This document shows, piece after piece, positions 49,119-56,998 of a stretch of DNA of 64,000 bases. Position numbers and translations under genes: made by a program. Within the stretch, counting starts at the first letter, position 1, and each line of letters begins with the position of its first letter. The stretch spans positions 1,426,001-1,490,000 of the forward strand of contig NZ_FOZE01000001.1 in the NCBI RefSeq assembly GCF_900113225.1. The letters are read 5' to 3'. Below the pieces are notes generated by a model. The model was not told where the DNA came from. It ran no database searches and saw only the letters and a program-made list of their open reading frames with translations. This DNA is from Mitsuaria sp. PDC51 (GTDB taxonomy: Bacteria; Pseudomonadota; Gammaproteobacteria; Burkholderiales; Burkholderiaceae_C).

Positions 49119-50168
49119 ATGCAGGACCAACAGAATGAGCCGGCGCCCGGCGCCGGCGCGACAGCACTGGATGCGATCACGCGTCATCCTCACACCTGGG
49201 GGCGCCGTGGCTGGGTGGCGGTGGTGGTGGGGGCGCTGTACGGGCTGCTGATGCGCGTGGTGTTCGGGAAGGTCCAGGTCTGGGCGCCATGGCTGGGGCT
49301 TTCCCGGGACGACGGCTTCGTGATGAGCCTGGGCTTCGTGCACCTGACGCCGATGGTGGTGGGCGCGATCACGATCTACGGCATGCGCGCGTCGCGGCCC
49401 ACCTGGACACAGGCGGCCTTCGCGCCCTGGGCGGCCACGGCGCTGATGATGATCGGCGCGATGGTGACGCTGCTGGAGGGCGCGATCTGCGTGGTGCTGA
49501 TGACGCCGCTCTTTCTCGCGATGGCGTCGATCGGTGGCGTGGTGATGAACCTGGTCCTGCGCAACACGCGCCTGGGGACACTGCAACTGGGCGTGCTGGC
49601 GGTCCTGCCCTTGCTGGTCGCCGCGTTCGACGGCCCCTTGACCGCGGAGCGCTGGCAGCGCATCGACCGGTCGGTGGTCGTCGAGGCGCCGCCGGAGCGT
49701 CTCTGGGCGGAGATCGTCGCCGCGCGGGACATCCGGCGCGATGAGTTTCCCCGCACCTGGATCCATCTGATCGGTGTGCCGCGGCCCGTCGAGGGCATCC
49801 AGCAGATGACCCCGCACGGCGAGGTCCGCGTGTCGCGCTGGGAGCGCGGCGTGCATTTCCTCGGCCATGTGACCGAGCGCGTCGAGGGACGGCGGCTGGC
49901 GTGGCGCTACGAGTTCTCACCGGACTCGTTCCCGCCGGGCACGATGGACGAGCATGTCGTCATCGGCGGACGTTACTTCGACCTCGGCGAGACACGCTTC
50001 ACCCTGACGCCGCTGCCGGCCGGCCGCACGCGGCTGGACATCGAGTCCCACTTCCGCGTCACCTCCAGCTTCAACGGTTATGCGGTGGCCGTGGCGGAGT
50101 TCCTCGGGCGGGACTTCGTGGACGGCTTGCTCGCGCTCTACAAGCGCCGCGCCGAGACCCCGGCCTGA
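49119..50168 (+). CDS. Membrane protein with C-terminal SRPBCC-like domain
   Basis: A 349-residue protein of unknown function. The N-terminal half has about five membrane helices ([86 protein letters not shown]). The C-terminal half, from about residue 185, begins [18 protein letters not shown] and ends [20 protein letters not shown], the pattern of START/SRPBCC (polyketide cyclase-like) ligand-binding domains. The domain would face the cytoplasm or periplasm depending on helix count. GGGAGG precedes the start. Confidence 0.75.
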   Translation: MQDQQNEPAPGAGATALDAITRHPHTWGRRGWVAVVVGALYGLLMRVVFGKVQVWAPWLGLSRDDGFVMSLGFVHLTPMVVGAITIYGMRASRPTWTQAAFAPWAATALMMIGAMVTLLEGAICVVLMTPLFLAMASIGGVVMNLVLRNTRLGTLQLGVLAVLPLLVAAFDGPLTAERWQRIDRSVVVEAPPERLWAEIVAARDIRRDEFPRTWIHLIGVPRPVEGIQQMTPHGEVRVSRWERGVHFLGHVTERVEGRRLAWRYEFSPDSFPPGTMDEHVVIGGRYFDLGETRFTLTPLPAGRTRLDIESHFRVTSSFNGYAVAVAEFLGRDFVDGLLALYKRRAETPA

Positions 50169-50308
50169 GCGCGGTCGGGAGGGGCAGCCCGAGGTGCGGT
50201 CCGGGCGTGGCGGGCGGGCCTTGCTTGAACCGCGCTCAGCCCCCCTCGCTTGCCCGATGGCGCGACGGTCCCGACGGGAGCAAGATCGCGCCCCGAGGAG
50301 ACCTATCG

Positions 50309-51388
50309 ATGAACGTCCGCCGCCCTGCCGGGTTGCGCCGCCGCACCCTGTCGGTCGCGGTGGTGGCCGGTCTCGCACTGGCCGCCGCGGCGCAGGCCTC
50401 GTCCGGCCCGACCGCCTCGCCGGGCGCGAGCAAGGAAGCGCCGCGCCGGGTGACCTTCATCGCGCAGGATTTCCGCAACGGCGGCATCGCCGCCGTCTTC
50501 CGTGGTTTCGAGGAGGCCTGCCGGGAACTGGGCTGGACGCTCACCGTCAGCAACGGCAACGGTGAACGCGCCAAGGTGCGCGCGCATTTCGAGCGCGCGG
50601 TCGCCAGCAGCGCCGAGGGCATCGTGCTGGGCGGCTTCAACGAGACCGACATCGCCGACCTGATGCCGACCGAGGCCGGCGCCGCCAAGCCCCTGCTGGT
50701 GGGCTGGCACGCAGCCGCCCGCCCGGGCGCCACGCCGCTGCTGCAGGCCAACGTGACGACGGAACCGGCCGCCGTCGCCGAGAAGGCGGTGGAACTGGTG
50801 GTGCAGTCCGAGCGGGCGCGCGTGGGGGTGGTGATCTTCAGCGACAGCCGCTTCGAGATCGCCAACGTCAAGACGCGGCGCATGGTCGAGGTGCTGCAGC
50901 GCTGCGCGCGCTGCGAGGTGCTTGGCGTCGAGGACATGCCGATCTCCGACGCCTCGCGCGCGATGCCGGCGGCGCTGACGCGGCTGCAGCAGCGCCACGG
51001 CGCGCGCTGGACCCATGTGCTGGCGATCAACGACGTCTACATGGATTCGCTGAGTTTTCCGCTGCGCGCGATGGGGCGGTCGGACATCGTCGGCATCGCG
51101 GCCGGGGACGGCTCGCGCACCGCGCTCAGCCGCATCCGGTCGGGCCGCTCGATGCAGTTCGCCACGATCGCCGAACCGACCGGGTTGCAAGGCTGGCAGC
51201 TGGCGGACGAGCTGCGGCGGGGCTTCGCCGGTCAGCCGCCGAGCGGTCGCGTCGCGCAGCCGGTCGCGGTGACGACCGCGCTGCTGCAGGGGCTGTCGGC
51301 GACGGCCGGCATCGACGACGCGTTGTCGTACCGCGAAACCTATCGGCTGGAGTGGTTCGGCGCGCCGGGGGGCTCACCGCGTCCCTGA
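50309..51388 (+). CDS. Orphan periplasmic sugar-type binding protein
   Basis: A 359-residue exported protein with signal RRRTLSVAVVAGLALAAAAQA. The mature part follows the type I periplasmic-binding fold (RbsB/LacI-like): VTFIAQDFRNGGIAAVFRGFEEACRELGWTLTV, AVASSAEGIVLGGF and HVLAINDVYMDSLSFPL. Two cysteines (QRCARCE) lie in the second lobe. No ABC permease or ATPase is adjacent, so it may serve a distant transporter or sensor. GAGGAG lies eight bases before the ATG. Confidence 0.82.
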   Translation: MNVRRPAGLRRRTLSVAVVAGLALAAAAQASSGPTASPGASKEAPRRVTFIAQDFRNGGIAAVFRGFEEACRELGWTLTVSNGNGERAKVRAHFERAVASSAEGIVLGGFNETDIADLMPTEAGAAKPLLVGWHAAARPGATPLLQANVTTEPAAVAEKAVELVVQSERARVGVVIFSDSRFEIANVKTRRMVEVLQRCARCEVLGVEDMPISDASRAMPAALTRLQQRHGARWTHVLAINDVYMDSLSFPLRAMGRSDIVGIAAGDGSRTALSRIRSGRSMQFATIAEPTGLQGWQLADELRRGFAGQPPSGRVAQPVAVTTALLQGLSATAGIDDALSYRETYRLEWFGAPGGSPRP

Positions 51389-51400
51389 GCGGCCACGCGC

Positions 51401-52300
51401 TCATGCATCGAGCGCGGGCGAGGGCAGCGCATCCATCTCGCCGTGATCACGCTTGCGGCGGCAGAAGAACTCCCACACCGACTTCGGCCTGCCGTAGCGG
51501 CTCAGCGTGCGCTTGTCCAGGTGCTCGATCTCAAAGCAGGCCGTGAGCACCTCCTCGAGTTTCGCGCGAGTGAAGAACTGCTTGGCGACACCATCGACCG
51601 GCGTCAGCGCCCAGCTCGAGGCGTCGTCCGGCGCGCCGTAGTGCCAGTCATCCTCCGCGTTCACGCAGCCGATGAGCTTGCCCTCCGGCGCCAGCACGCG
51701 CGCAATCTCGCACAGCGCGCGGCGGGTGTCCTCGCGGTCGAAGTAATGCAGCGACAGCTGCGCGACGGCCAGGTCAAACTCACCGTCACGCAGCATCGGC
51801 ATCGCCCGCACATCCGCCAGCAGGTGGCGCGCCCGCGGCGAATGCCGCCGGCAGCGCGCCAGCGCCTCGGCGGAAATGTCGATGCCAGTGACGTCGACGC
51901 CCAGCTCCAACAAGGCAGCCGTCTCCCAACCATCGCCACAGCCGATGTCCAGCGCGCGTCGCACGCCCGGCAATCGATGCTGCCAGCCAGTGAGCCACGC
52001 ATCCTGATGGCTCAGCGGGTGGGCGGCGTAGCGGCGGTCCCAGACGGCGGAAGGAGGCTCGTCGCTTGGCGGCTCGTCGGCTTCGGTTGGGGGCGGCTCC
52101 AAGGCCTCCTGCGGCGACCGAGCACCAGCGGGAGGCGCCGGGGCCCCTTTCCGCTCAATCGCCTCCTCACGCTCGGCATTCGCTTCAAGGGGCCCCGGCG
52201 CCTCCCGCTTCGAGGCAGTCAGCGGTTCGTCGTGAGCGCGCGCGGAGGGCGCGGTGGCTGTCGCGCTGGCGGCGGTGCGGTCGGGCGGCGGTGCAGTCAT
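51401..52300 (-). CDS. Class I SAM-dependent methyltransferase
   Basis: A 299-residue protein. From about residue 88 it is a Rossmann methyltransferase: ALDIGCGDGWETAALL (motif I), VTGIDISAEAL, FDLAVAQLSLHYFDREDTRRALCEIARVL. The first 85 residues are Ala/Pro/Glu-rich, apparently disordered, and coded by DNA containing a 23-bp perfect inverted repeat. The substrate is unknown. GGAG is close to the ATG. The real N-terminus could be shorter, but no later in-frame ATG precedes motif I. Confidence 0.85.
   Translation of the reverse strand: MTAPPPDRTAASATATAPSARAHDEPLTASKREAPGPLEANAEREEAIERKGAPAPPAGARSPQEALEPPPTEADEPPSDEPPSAVWDRRYAAHPLSHQDAWLTGWQHRLPGVRRALDIGCGDGWETAALLELGVDVTGIDISAEALARCRRHSPRARHLLADVRAMPMLRDGEFDLAVAQLSLHYFDREDTRRALCEIARVLAPEGKLIGCVNAEDDWHYGAPDDASSWALTPVDGVAKQFFTRAKLEEVLTACFEIEHLDKRTLSRYGRPKSVWEFFCRRKRDHGEMDALPSPALDA
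52127..52209. repeat. 23-bp perfect inverted repeat inside a coding region
   Basis: The arms 52127-52149 and 52187-52209 are exact reverse complements (A-GCGGGAGGCGCC onward, paired to the segment ending GGCGCCTCCCGC-T). They flank a 37-base loop. The whole 83 bases code for part of the low-complexity N-terminal region of the methyltransferase. Confidence 0.9.
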
Positions 52301-52408
52301 GCTCCGCAGCCTACCAAGACCACGACCGCTTCGCCGTGCGCCACACCACCTTCGCCCGATCCAGGCGACAGGGGCCCGCGCCCGGCGGCGCGGGCGCGGC
52401 CCGTGGGC

Positions 52409-54595
52409 TCAGAACTCCTTTGTCAGGCTCACGTAGACGGTGCGGCGCTGGCCGTACTGCGGCGCGCCGACGCCGATGCCGGAGCCATCACGCAACTGGT
52501 AGACCTTGTCGAACAGGTTCACCACCGACAGCCGCGCCTCCACCGGACCGCCACCGCCCAGGTCCAGGCGCTTGCTGAGGTCGGCATTGACCGTGGTGTA
52601 GGACGGCAGGTGCGTGGTGTTGGCGAAACCGTTGCGCAGGCCCGACCCGAACAACGCGCTCGCGCCGACCGCATAACCGTCGCCGACCCGCACATTGACC
52701 CCGGCCGAAGCGCTCAGCTTCTGCTCGTGGTCCAGGTGCACCCAGTTGCTGGCGATGAAGTCGAGCTCGTCCTGCTCGAAGTTGAACTGGCCCGTCTCGA
52801 CCTGCTTCGCCCGCGCGTGCGTGGTGCCCAGGTTGGCGTAGGCGGACCAGTCCTTCTCCTTGTAGTTCGCCGTCAGGTCCACGCCGTAGATGCGGCCATG
52901 CGCGTAGTTGAAGGCGGAATAGATCAACGCGTTGCCGAACTGGCCCTCGTCCTGCAGGTGCTGCACCGCGCGGTAGTAGCCGTCCACGCCGAGGGTGAGC
53001 TTGGGCGTGACCTGCCAGACCGCGCCGGCATCGTAGTAGTTCGAGCGCTCGGAGCGCACCGCGGTGTTGGCGTCCGACGGCAGCGCGTTGGTCGTGCCGG
53101 CGAAGGCGCTGACCGAGGTGGTGTCGATCTTCTCCGTCGGCGGCGGCGTGAAGTAGCGCGCGTAGCCGGCATGCAGGCGCAGCGCGGGCGTGGCGTCCCA
53201 GACCAGGCCCACGCGCGGGCTCAACTGGTGTTCCTTGGTGAGGGTATCGACCTGGTCGTAGCGCGCGCCGTAGTTCAGCGTCAGCGTGCGGTCCAGCTTC
53301 CATTCGTCCTGCAGGTAGGCGCCCCAGAGGTGGCCGCCCAGGCGGCCGCTGTCGGCGATGCTGATCGGCGTGGCGCTGGTGGCGTTGCCGTCGTCGTCGG
53401 CGGGGAAGACCAGCGCGTCGTTGCGCGTGCTGGCGTGCTCGCGCTGGGCGAAGAGGCCGCTGCGCAGCGTGTGCGCGCTGTCCAGGCGCCAGCTCATGTC
53501 GGCCTGCACGCCGTTGGCCTCGTTGCGGCGAAGGATGTCGGCCGCGACGCCCAGGTACTGCAGGTCGCCGACGGCGTCGGGCGAGTAATGCACGTCGGTG
53601 TAGCGGTGGAAGAGCGAGACCTGGTAGTCGACCGTGTCGCCGATCGCGGCCTGGTAGCTCACGACGGCGAAGCGGTTGCGCTCGCGCTGGTGCGCGTCGA
53701 GCGTGCTCGAGTCCTTGTCCGGCGTGCCGTCCAGCGCGAACGCGGTCGACTGCCCCGGGGAGTTGGGGATCTGGAACCGGTTGTTGGTGACGCCGGCCAT
53801 GGCGGTGATGCGGCTGTCGTCGCCCAGCAGGTAGGACACGAGGCCGAAGGCCTTGCCCTGGTGCGTGCGGTCGTGGAGCGCGTCGCGCGAGGCCGTCGGG
53901 TTCTCGATGCCCAGGTCGTTGCCGAGGAAGGAGCCGCTGAACTCGTAGCTGAGGCGGCCCTGCGTGCCGTGGACCGAGAGGTCGAGCTCGCGCGAGCGCT
54001 GCGTGCCCAGCGTGATGCCGGCGCTGCCGGCGAAGGGCTTGTCGTCGTCGCCGACGCCCTGGGTGGTGATGTCGACGATGCCGGCGGTCCGGTAGCCGTA
54101 TTGCGCCGGCAAGGCGCCGGTGAGCAGGCTGATGCGGTCGGCGAAGCGGGTCTCCAGCGTCTGGCCGAAACCGCTGATCGCCTCCGGAATGACGACGCCG
54201 TTGATGCGGTACTGCAGGTTGGCATGGTCGCCGCGCACGTGCAGGCCGCCATAGGAGTCCTGCACCACGCCGGGGGCCTGCAGCAGGACCTGGTTCAGCG
54301 GCGTGTCGTCGCCTTGCGGGAGGCGGCCGATGTCGGCCTTGTTGAACTTGTAGATCGTGCTGCCGGTGTCGGGCGACAGGCCGTTGCGCGCGGCATCCAG
54401 GCGACTGCGCGCGCCCTGGACCTGGACCGTGGGCAGCGCCTGGCCGGCGGCGGGCGTCGCGTCGGCGCTGGCGGGCGAGGAGGAGGGCGAGGGCGAGGCG
54501 GGGACCGCGTCGTCGGCGCGCGCGGGCAGGGCGAGCAGCAGCGGATAGGCGAGCGACAGGGACAGCGCGAGGACGCGCAGCGGAGGTTGAGTCAT
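52409..54595 (-). CDS. TonB-dependent outer-membrane receptor
   Basis: A 728-residue outer-membrane receptor. It has a signal peptide (ALSLSLAYPLLLALPARA), a Ser/Ala-rich linker and a TonB-box-like LPTVQVQGA. The plug (about residues 75-180) includes LNQVLLQAPGVVQDSYGGLHVRGDHANLQYRINGV. A 22-strand barrel follows, ending in the outer-membrane targeting VYVSLTKEF with a terminal Phe. The plug type resembles receptors for metals or small organic ligands. It lies 108 bp downstream of a small Cys/His protein and is probably cotranscribed. The ligand is unknown. Confidence 0.92.
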   Translation of the reverse strand: MTQPPLRVLALSLSLAYPLLLALPARADDAVPASPSPSSSPASADATPAAGQALPTVQVQGARSRLDAARNGLSPDTGSTIYKFNKADIGRLPQGDDTPLNQVLLQAPGVVQDSYGGLHVRGDHANLQYRINGVVIPEAISGFGQTLETRFADRISLLTGALPAQYGYRTAGIVDITTQGVGDDDKPFAGSAGITLGTQRSRELDLSVHGTQGRLSYEFSGSFLGNDLGIENPTASRDALHDRTHQGKAFGLVSYLLGDDSRITAMAGVTNNRFQIPNSPGQSTAFALDGTPDKDSSTLDAHQRERNRFAVVSYQAAIGDTVDYQVSLFHRYTDVHYSPDAVGDLQYLGVAADILRRNEANGVQADMSWRLDSAHTLRSGLFAQREHASTRNDALVFPADDDGNATSATPISIADSGRLGGHLWGAYLQDEWKLDRTLTLNYGARYDQVDTLTKEHQLSPRVGLVWDATPALRLHAGYARYFTPPPTEKIDTTSVSAFAGTTNALPSDANTAVRSERSNYYDAGAVWQVTPKLTLGVDGYYRAVQHLQDEGQFGNALIYSAFNYAHGRIYGVDLTANYKEKDWSAYANLGTTHARAKQVETGQFNFEQDELDFIASNWVHLDHEQKLSASAGVNVRVGDGYAVGASALFGSGLRNGFANTTHLPSYTTVNADLSKRLDLGGGGPVEARLSVVNLFDKVYQLRDGSGIGVGAPQYGQRRTVYVSLTKEF

Positions 54596-54703
54596 GGTGT
54601 TTCTCTGGAAATCTGGAATCGGTCGAGCGCGCGCCGGGCGCCCCGCCTGCGCTTCAAGAAAGCGTTCAGGCGCGGGCGGCAGGCGTCGCGGTCAGGCGGG
54701 GAT

Positions 54704-55066
54704 TCAGATCGCCAGGGGCGGGCCGCGGCTGCGCGGCGGCGGCGCGGGGAGCGCGCGCGGGGCGAGCTCGGCCGGCGCCGTCTGGACGTGGGCGGCCTCG
54801 GCGAGCACGAACACGGGCGCTTCGGCGCGCGCCGAGGCGGCCAGGTCGTCGAAGGCCAGGCAGGTTTCGCACAGCGGGTCGACGGGCAGCGGATCCGCGT
54901 CGGCATGGGGCTGGCCGTCCTGCGCGTCGGTCCCATGCGCGACGGTCGCGCCAGCCGGCGCATGCCCCCGCGCATCGGTCAGGTGACCGATGCCGTGCCA
55001 CACCGCGCCCTGCTGCGACAGCAGCATGAGCAGCGGGAGCAACCAGTGCAGGAGGTGCTTGCGCAT
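54704..55066 (-). CDS. Small exported Cys/His protein (DUF2946-like)
   Basis: A 120-residue protein: an N-terminal membrane or signal segment (LLHWLLPLLMLLSQQGAVWHG), then histidines (HGIGHL, AHGTDAQDGQPHADAD), a CETC motif near residue 67 and a Pro-rich tail. The GHL-H-CxxC-AF pattern resembles DUF2946, small proteins often next to TonB receptors and linked to copper; this link is from memory. A CATAAT box lies only nine bases before the ATG. Confidence 0.7.
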   Translation of the reverse strand: MRKHLLHWLLPLLMLLSQQGAVWHGIGHLTDARGHAPAGATVAHGTDAQDGQPHADADPLPVDPLCETCLAFDDLAASARAEAPVFVLAEAAHVQTAPAELAPRALPAPPPRSRGPPLAI

Positions 55067-55255
55067 GGGGCGCGATTATGGGGCCGCCGCGATCCGCGCA
55101 ATTCGTCACGCGCGCTGTCGCCTTGTCCCGTCAACCCCCCGCGAGGGCGATGGGGCATCGCCTGGCCGGTGGATAGTGTGGCGCGTCGCTCGCGGACCGC
55201 CGCGCGCACGGCGGCATGGCCCGCACCGATTTCCCCCTTGTCTCGTCCTCGATCC

Positions 55256-56998
55256 ATGACTGCCTCTGCGTTCGTCCCCGACCTCGTCGGCATTGACCTC
55301 GGTACCACCCACTCGCTGGTCGCCTACTGGCGCGACGGCGCCTCCCACCTGATCCCCAACGCGCTGGGCCAGACGCTCACGCCGTCGGTGGTGAGCCTGG
55401 ACGAGGACGGCAGCGTGCTGGTCGGCGTCGCGGCGCGCGAGCGGCTGCAATCGCATCCGGACCGCACGGTGGCGAGCTTCAAGCGAGGCATGGGCACGGC
55501 GACCAGCTACGCATTGGGCGACCGGAAGTTCCGCACCGAGGAGCTCTCGGCGATGGTGCTGCGCGCGTTGCGCGCCGACGTGCGGGCCTGCTTCGGACAG
55601 GACGTCGACCGCGCCGTGATCACCGTGCCGGCCTACTTCTCCGACGCGCAGCGGGCGGCGACGCGCAACGCCGGCCTGATCGCCGGCTTCGTCGAGGTCA
55701 GCCTGCTCAACGAGCCGACCGCCGCCGCGCTGGCCTACGGCCTCAACGAGCAGGAAGACAGCCAGTTCCTCGTGTTCGACTTCGGCGGCGGCACCTTCGA
55801 CGTGTCCATCCTCGAGCTGTTCTCCGGCGTGATGGAGGTGCGCGCCACGGCGGGCGACAACCAGCTCGGCGGCGACGACGTGGACGCCTGCCTCGAGCGC
55901 TGGGTGATGAGCGCGGCCGGCCTGCCCGATGCGCTGCTGCGCGATGAGCGCTTCGTCTCCAGGCTCAAGGCGCGCTGCGAAGCGGCCAAGCGCGCGCTGG
56001 GGCCGTCCGGCGCGGTGCCGATCGCGTTCCAGCACGAGTCGCACACCGTCGACCTGACGCTGCACGCCGAGGAGTTCGAGCGGCTGATCCAGCCCGTGCT
56101 GGAGCGCCTGCGCCAGCCGGTGGAGACCGCGATCCGCGACGCCCGCATCGGCACCGCCGACCTGTCGGCGATCGTGCTGGCCGGCGGCAGCTCGCGCCTG
56201 CACGCGGTGCGGCAGCTGGTGACGCGGATGTTCGGCAAGTTCCCGAACGCCAGCATCAACCCGGACGAGGTCGTCGCGCTGGGCGCGGCGGTGCAAGCCG
56301 GGCTGAAGGCCAATGCGGCGGAACTGGCCGAGCGGGTGATGACCGACGTCTGCCCGTATTCCCTGGGCATCGAGAGCGCCAGACAGGTGAGCGCCGACCG
56401 GCTGACGGCCGGCTTCATGTCGCCGATCCTGCCGCGCAACACCGTCGTGCCGGCCAGCCGCGTCGAGTCGTTCTCGCCCATCCATCCGCAGCAGAAGTCC
56501 ATCCAGGTCCGCGTGTACCAGGGCGAGGCGCGGCTGGTGAAGGACAACATCCTGCTCGGCCAGTTCGACGTGGACCTGCCGCGCTTCAGCGCCGAGCACC
56601 GGCCCCACATCGACGTGCGCTTCACCTACGACATCGACGGCCTGCTCGAGGTCGAGGCCACGCCGATGCTGGCCGATCGCTCCGCGGGCGAGCCGCAGCG
56701 CCTGGTGATCCAGAACTCCGACGAGCGGCTGTCGCCGCAGGAGGTGGCGCAGCGGCTGAAGGCGCTGTCCGAGCTGAAGCTGCATCCGCGCGAGCGCATG
56801 GAGGTGCGCGCGCTCGTCGCCCGCGCCGAGCGCCTGTTCATGCAGGTCGGCCGCGAGGACCGTGAGCAGCTGGGCACGGCGATCACGCGCTTCGAGCTCG
56901 ACCTCGACTCGCAGGAGCCGCGTCGCATCGAGCAGGGCGGCGAGATGCTGCAGCGCCTGGTGCGCGCGATCGAGGCGGACTCGCCGCTGGGGGTCTGA
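55256..56998 (+). CDS. hscC: Hsp70-family chaperone HscC
   Basis: A 580-residue short Hsp70. The nucleotide-binding domain has GIDLGTTHSLVAYW, DFGGGTFDVSIL and AIVLAGGSSRLHAV. The substrate-binding domain is truncated compared with DnaK, as in HscC, and lacks the long lid and EEVD-like tail. HscC in E. coli works with dedicated J proteins; here a J-like gene overlaps the stop codon (TGATG). An open frame extends far upstream but codes for nothing coherent, so the ATG at 55256 is used. A GGCGATG/CATCGCC hairpin lies at 55146-55162. Confidence 0.92.
   Translation: MTASAFVPDLVGIDLGTTHSLVAYWRDGASHLIPNALGQTLTPSVVSLDEDGSVLVGVAARERLQSHPDRTVASFKRGMGTATSYALGDRKFRTEELSAMVLRALRADVRACFGQDVDRAVITVPAYFSDAQRAATRNAGLIAGFVEVSLLNEPTAAALAYGLNEQEDSQFLVFDFGGGTFDVSILELFSGVMEVRATAGDNQLGGDDVDACLERWVMSAAGLPDALLRDERFVSRLKARCEAAKRALGPSGAVPIAFQHESHTVDLTLHAEEFERLIQPVLERLRQPVETAIRDARIGTADLSAIVLAGGSSRLHAVRQLVTRMFGKFPNASINPDEVVALGAAVQAGLKANAAELAERVMTDVCPYSLGIESARQVSADRLTAGFMSPILPRNTVVPASRVESFSPIHPQQKSIQVRVYQGEARLVKDNILLGQFDVDLPRFSAEHRPHIDVRFTYDIDGLLEVEATPMLADRSAGEPQRLVIQNSDERLSPQEVAQRLKALSELKLHPRERMEVRALVARAERLFMQVGREDREQLGTAITRFELDLDSQEPRRIEQGGEMLQRLVRAIEADSPLGV

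Noticed and set aside
51443-55255. A very long open frame on the plus strand running into hscC, about 1270 codons before the hscC start
   Set aside because: It lies antisense to the methyltransferase, the TonB receptor and the DUF2946-like gene, all of which have clear motifs. Its translation is repetitive Arg/Ala/Val-rich sequence typical of a third-position GC shadow.
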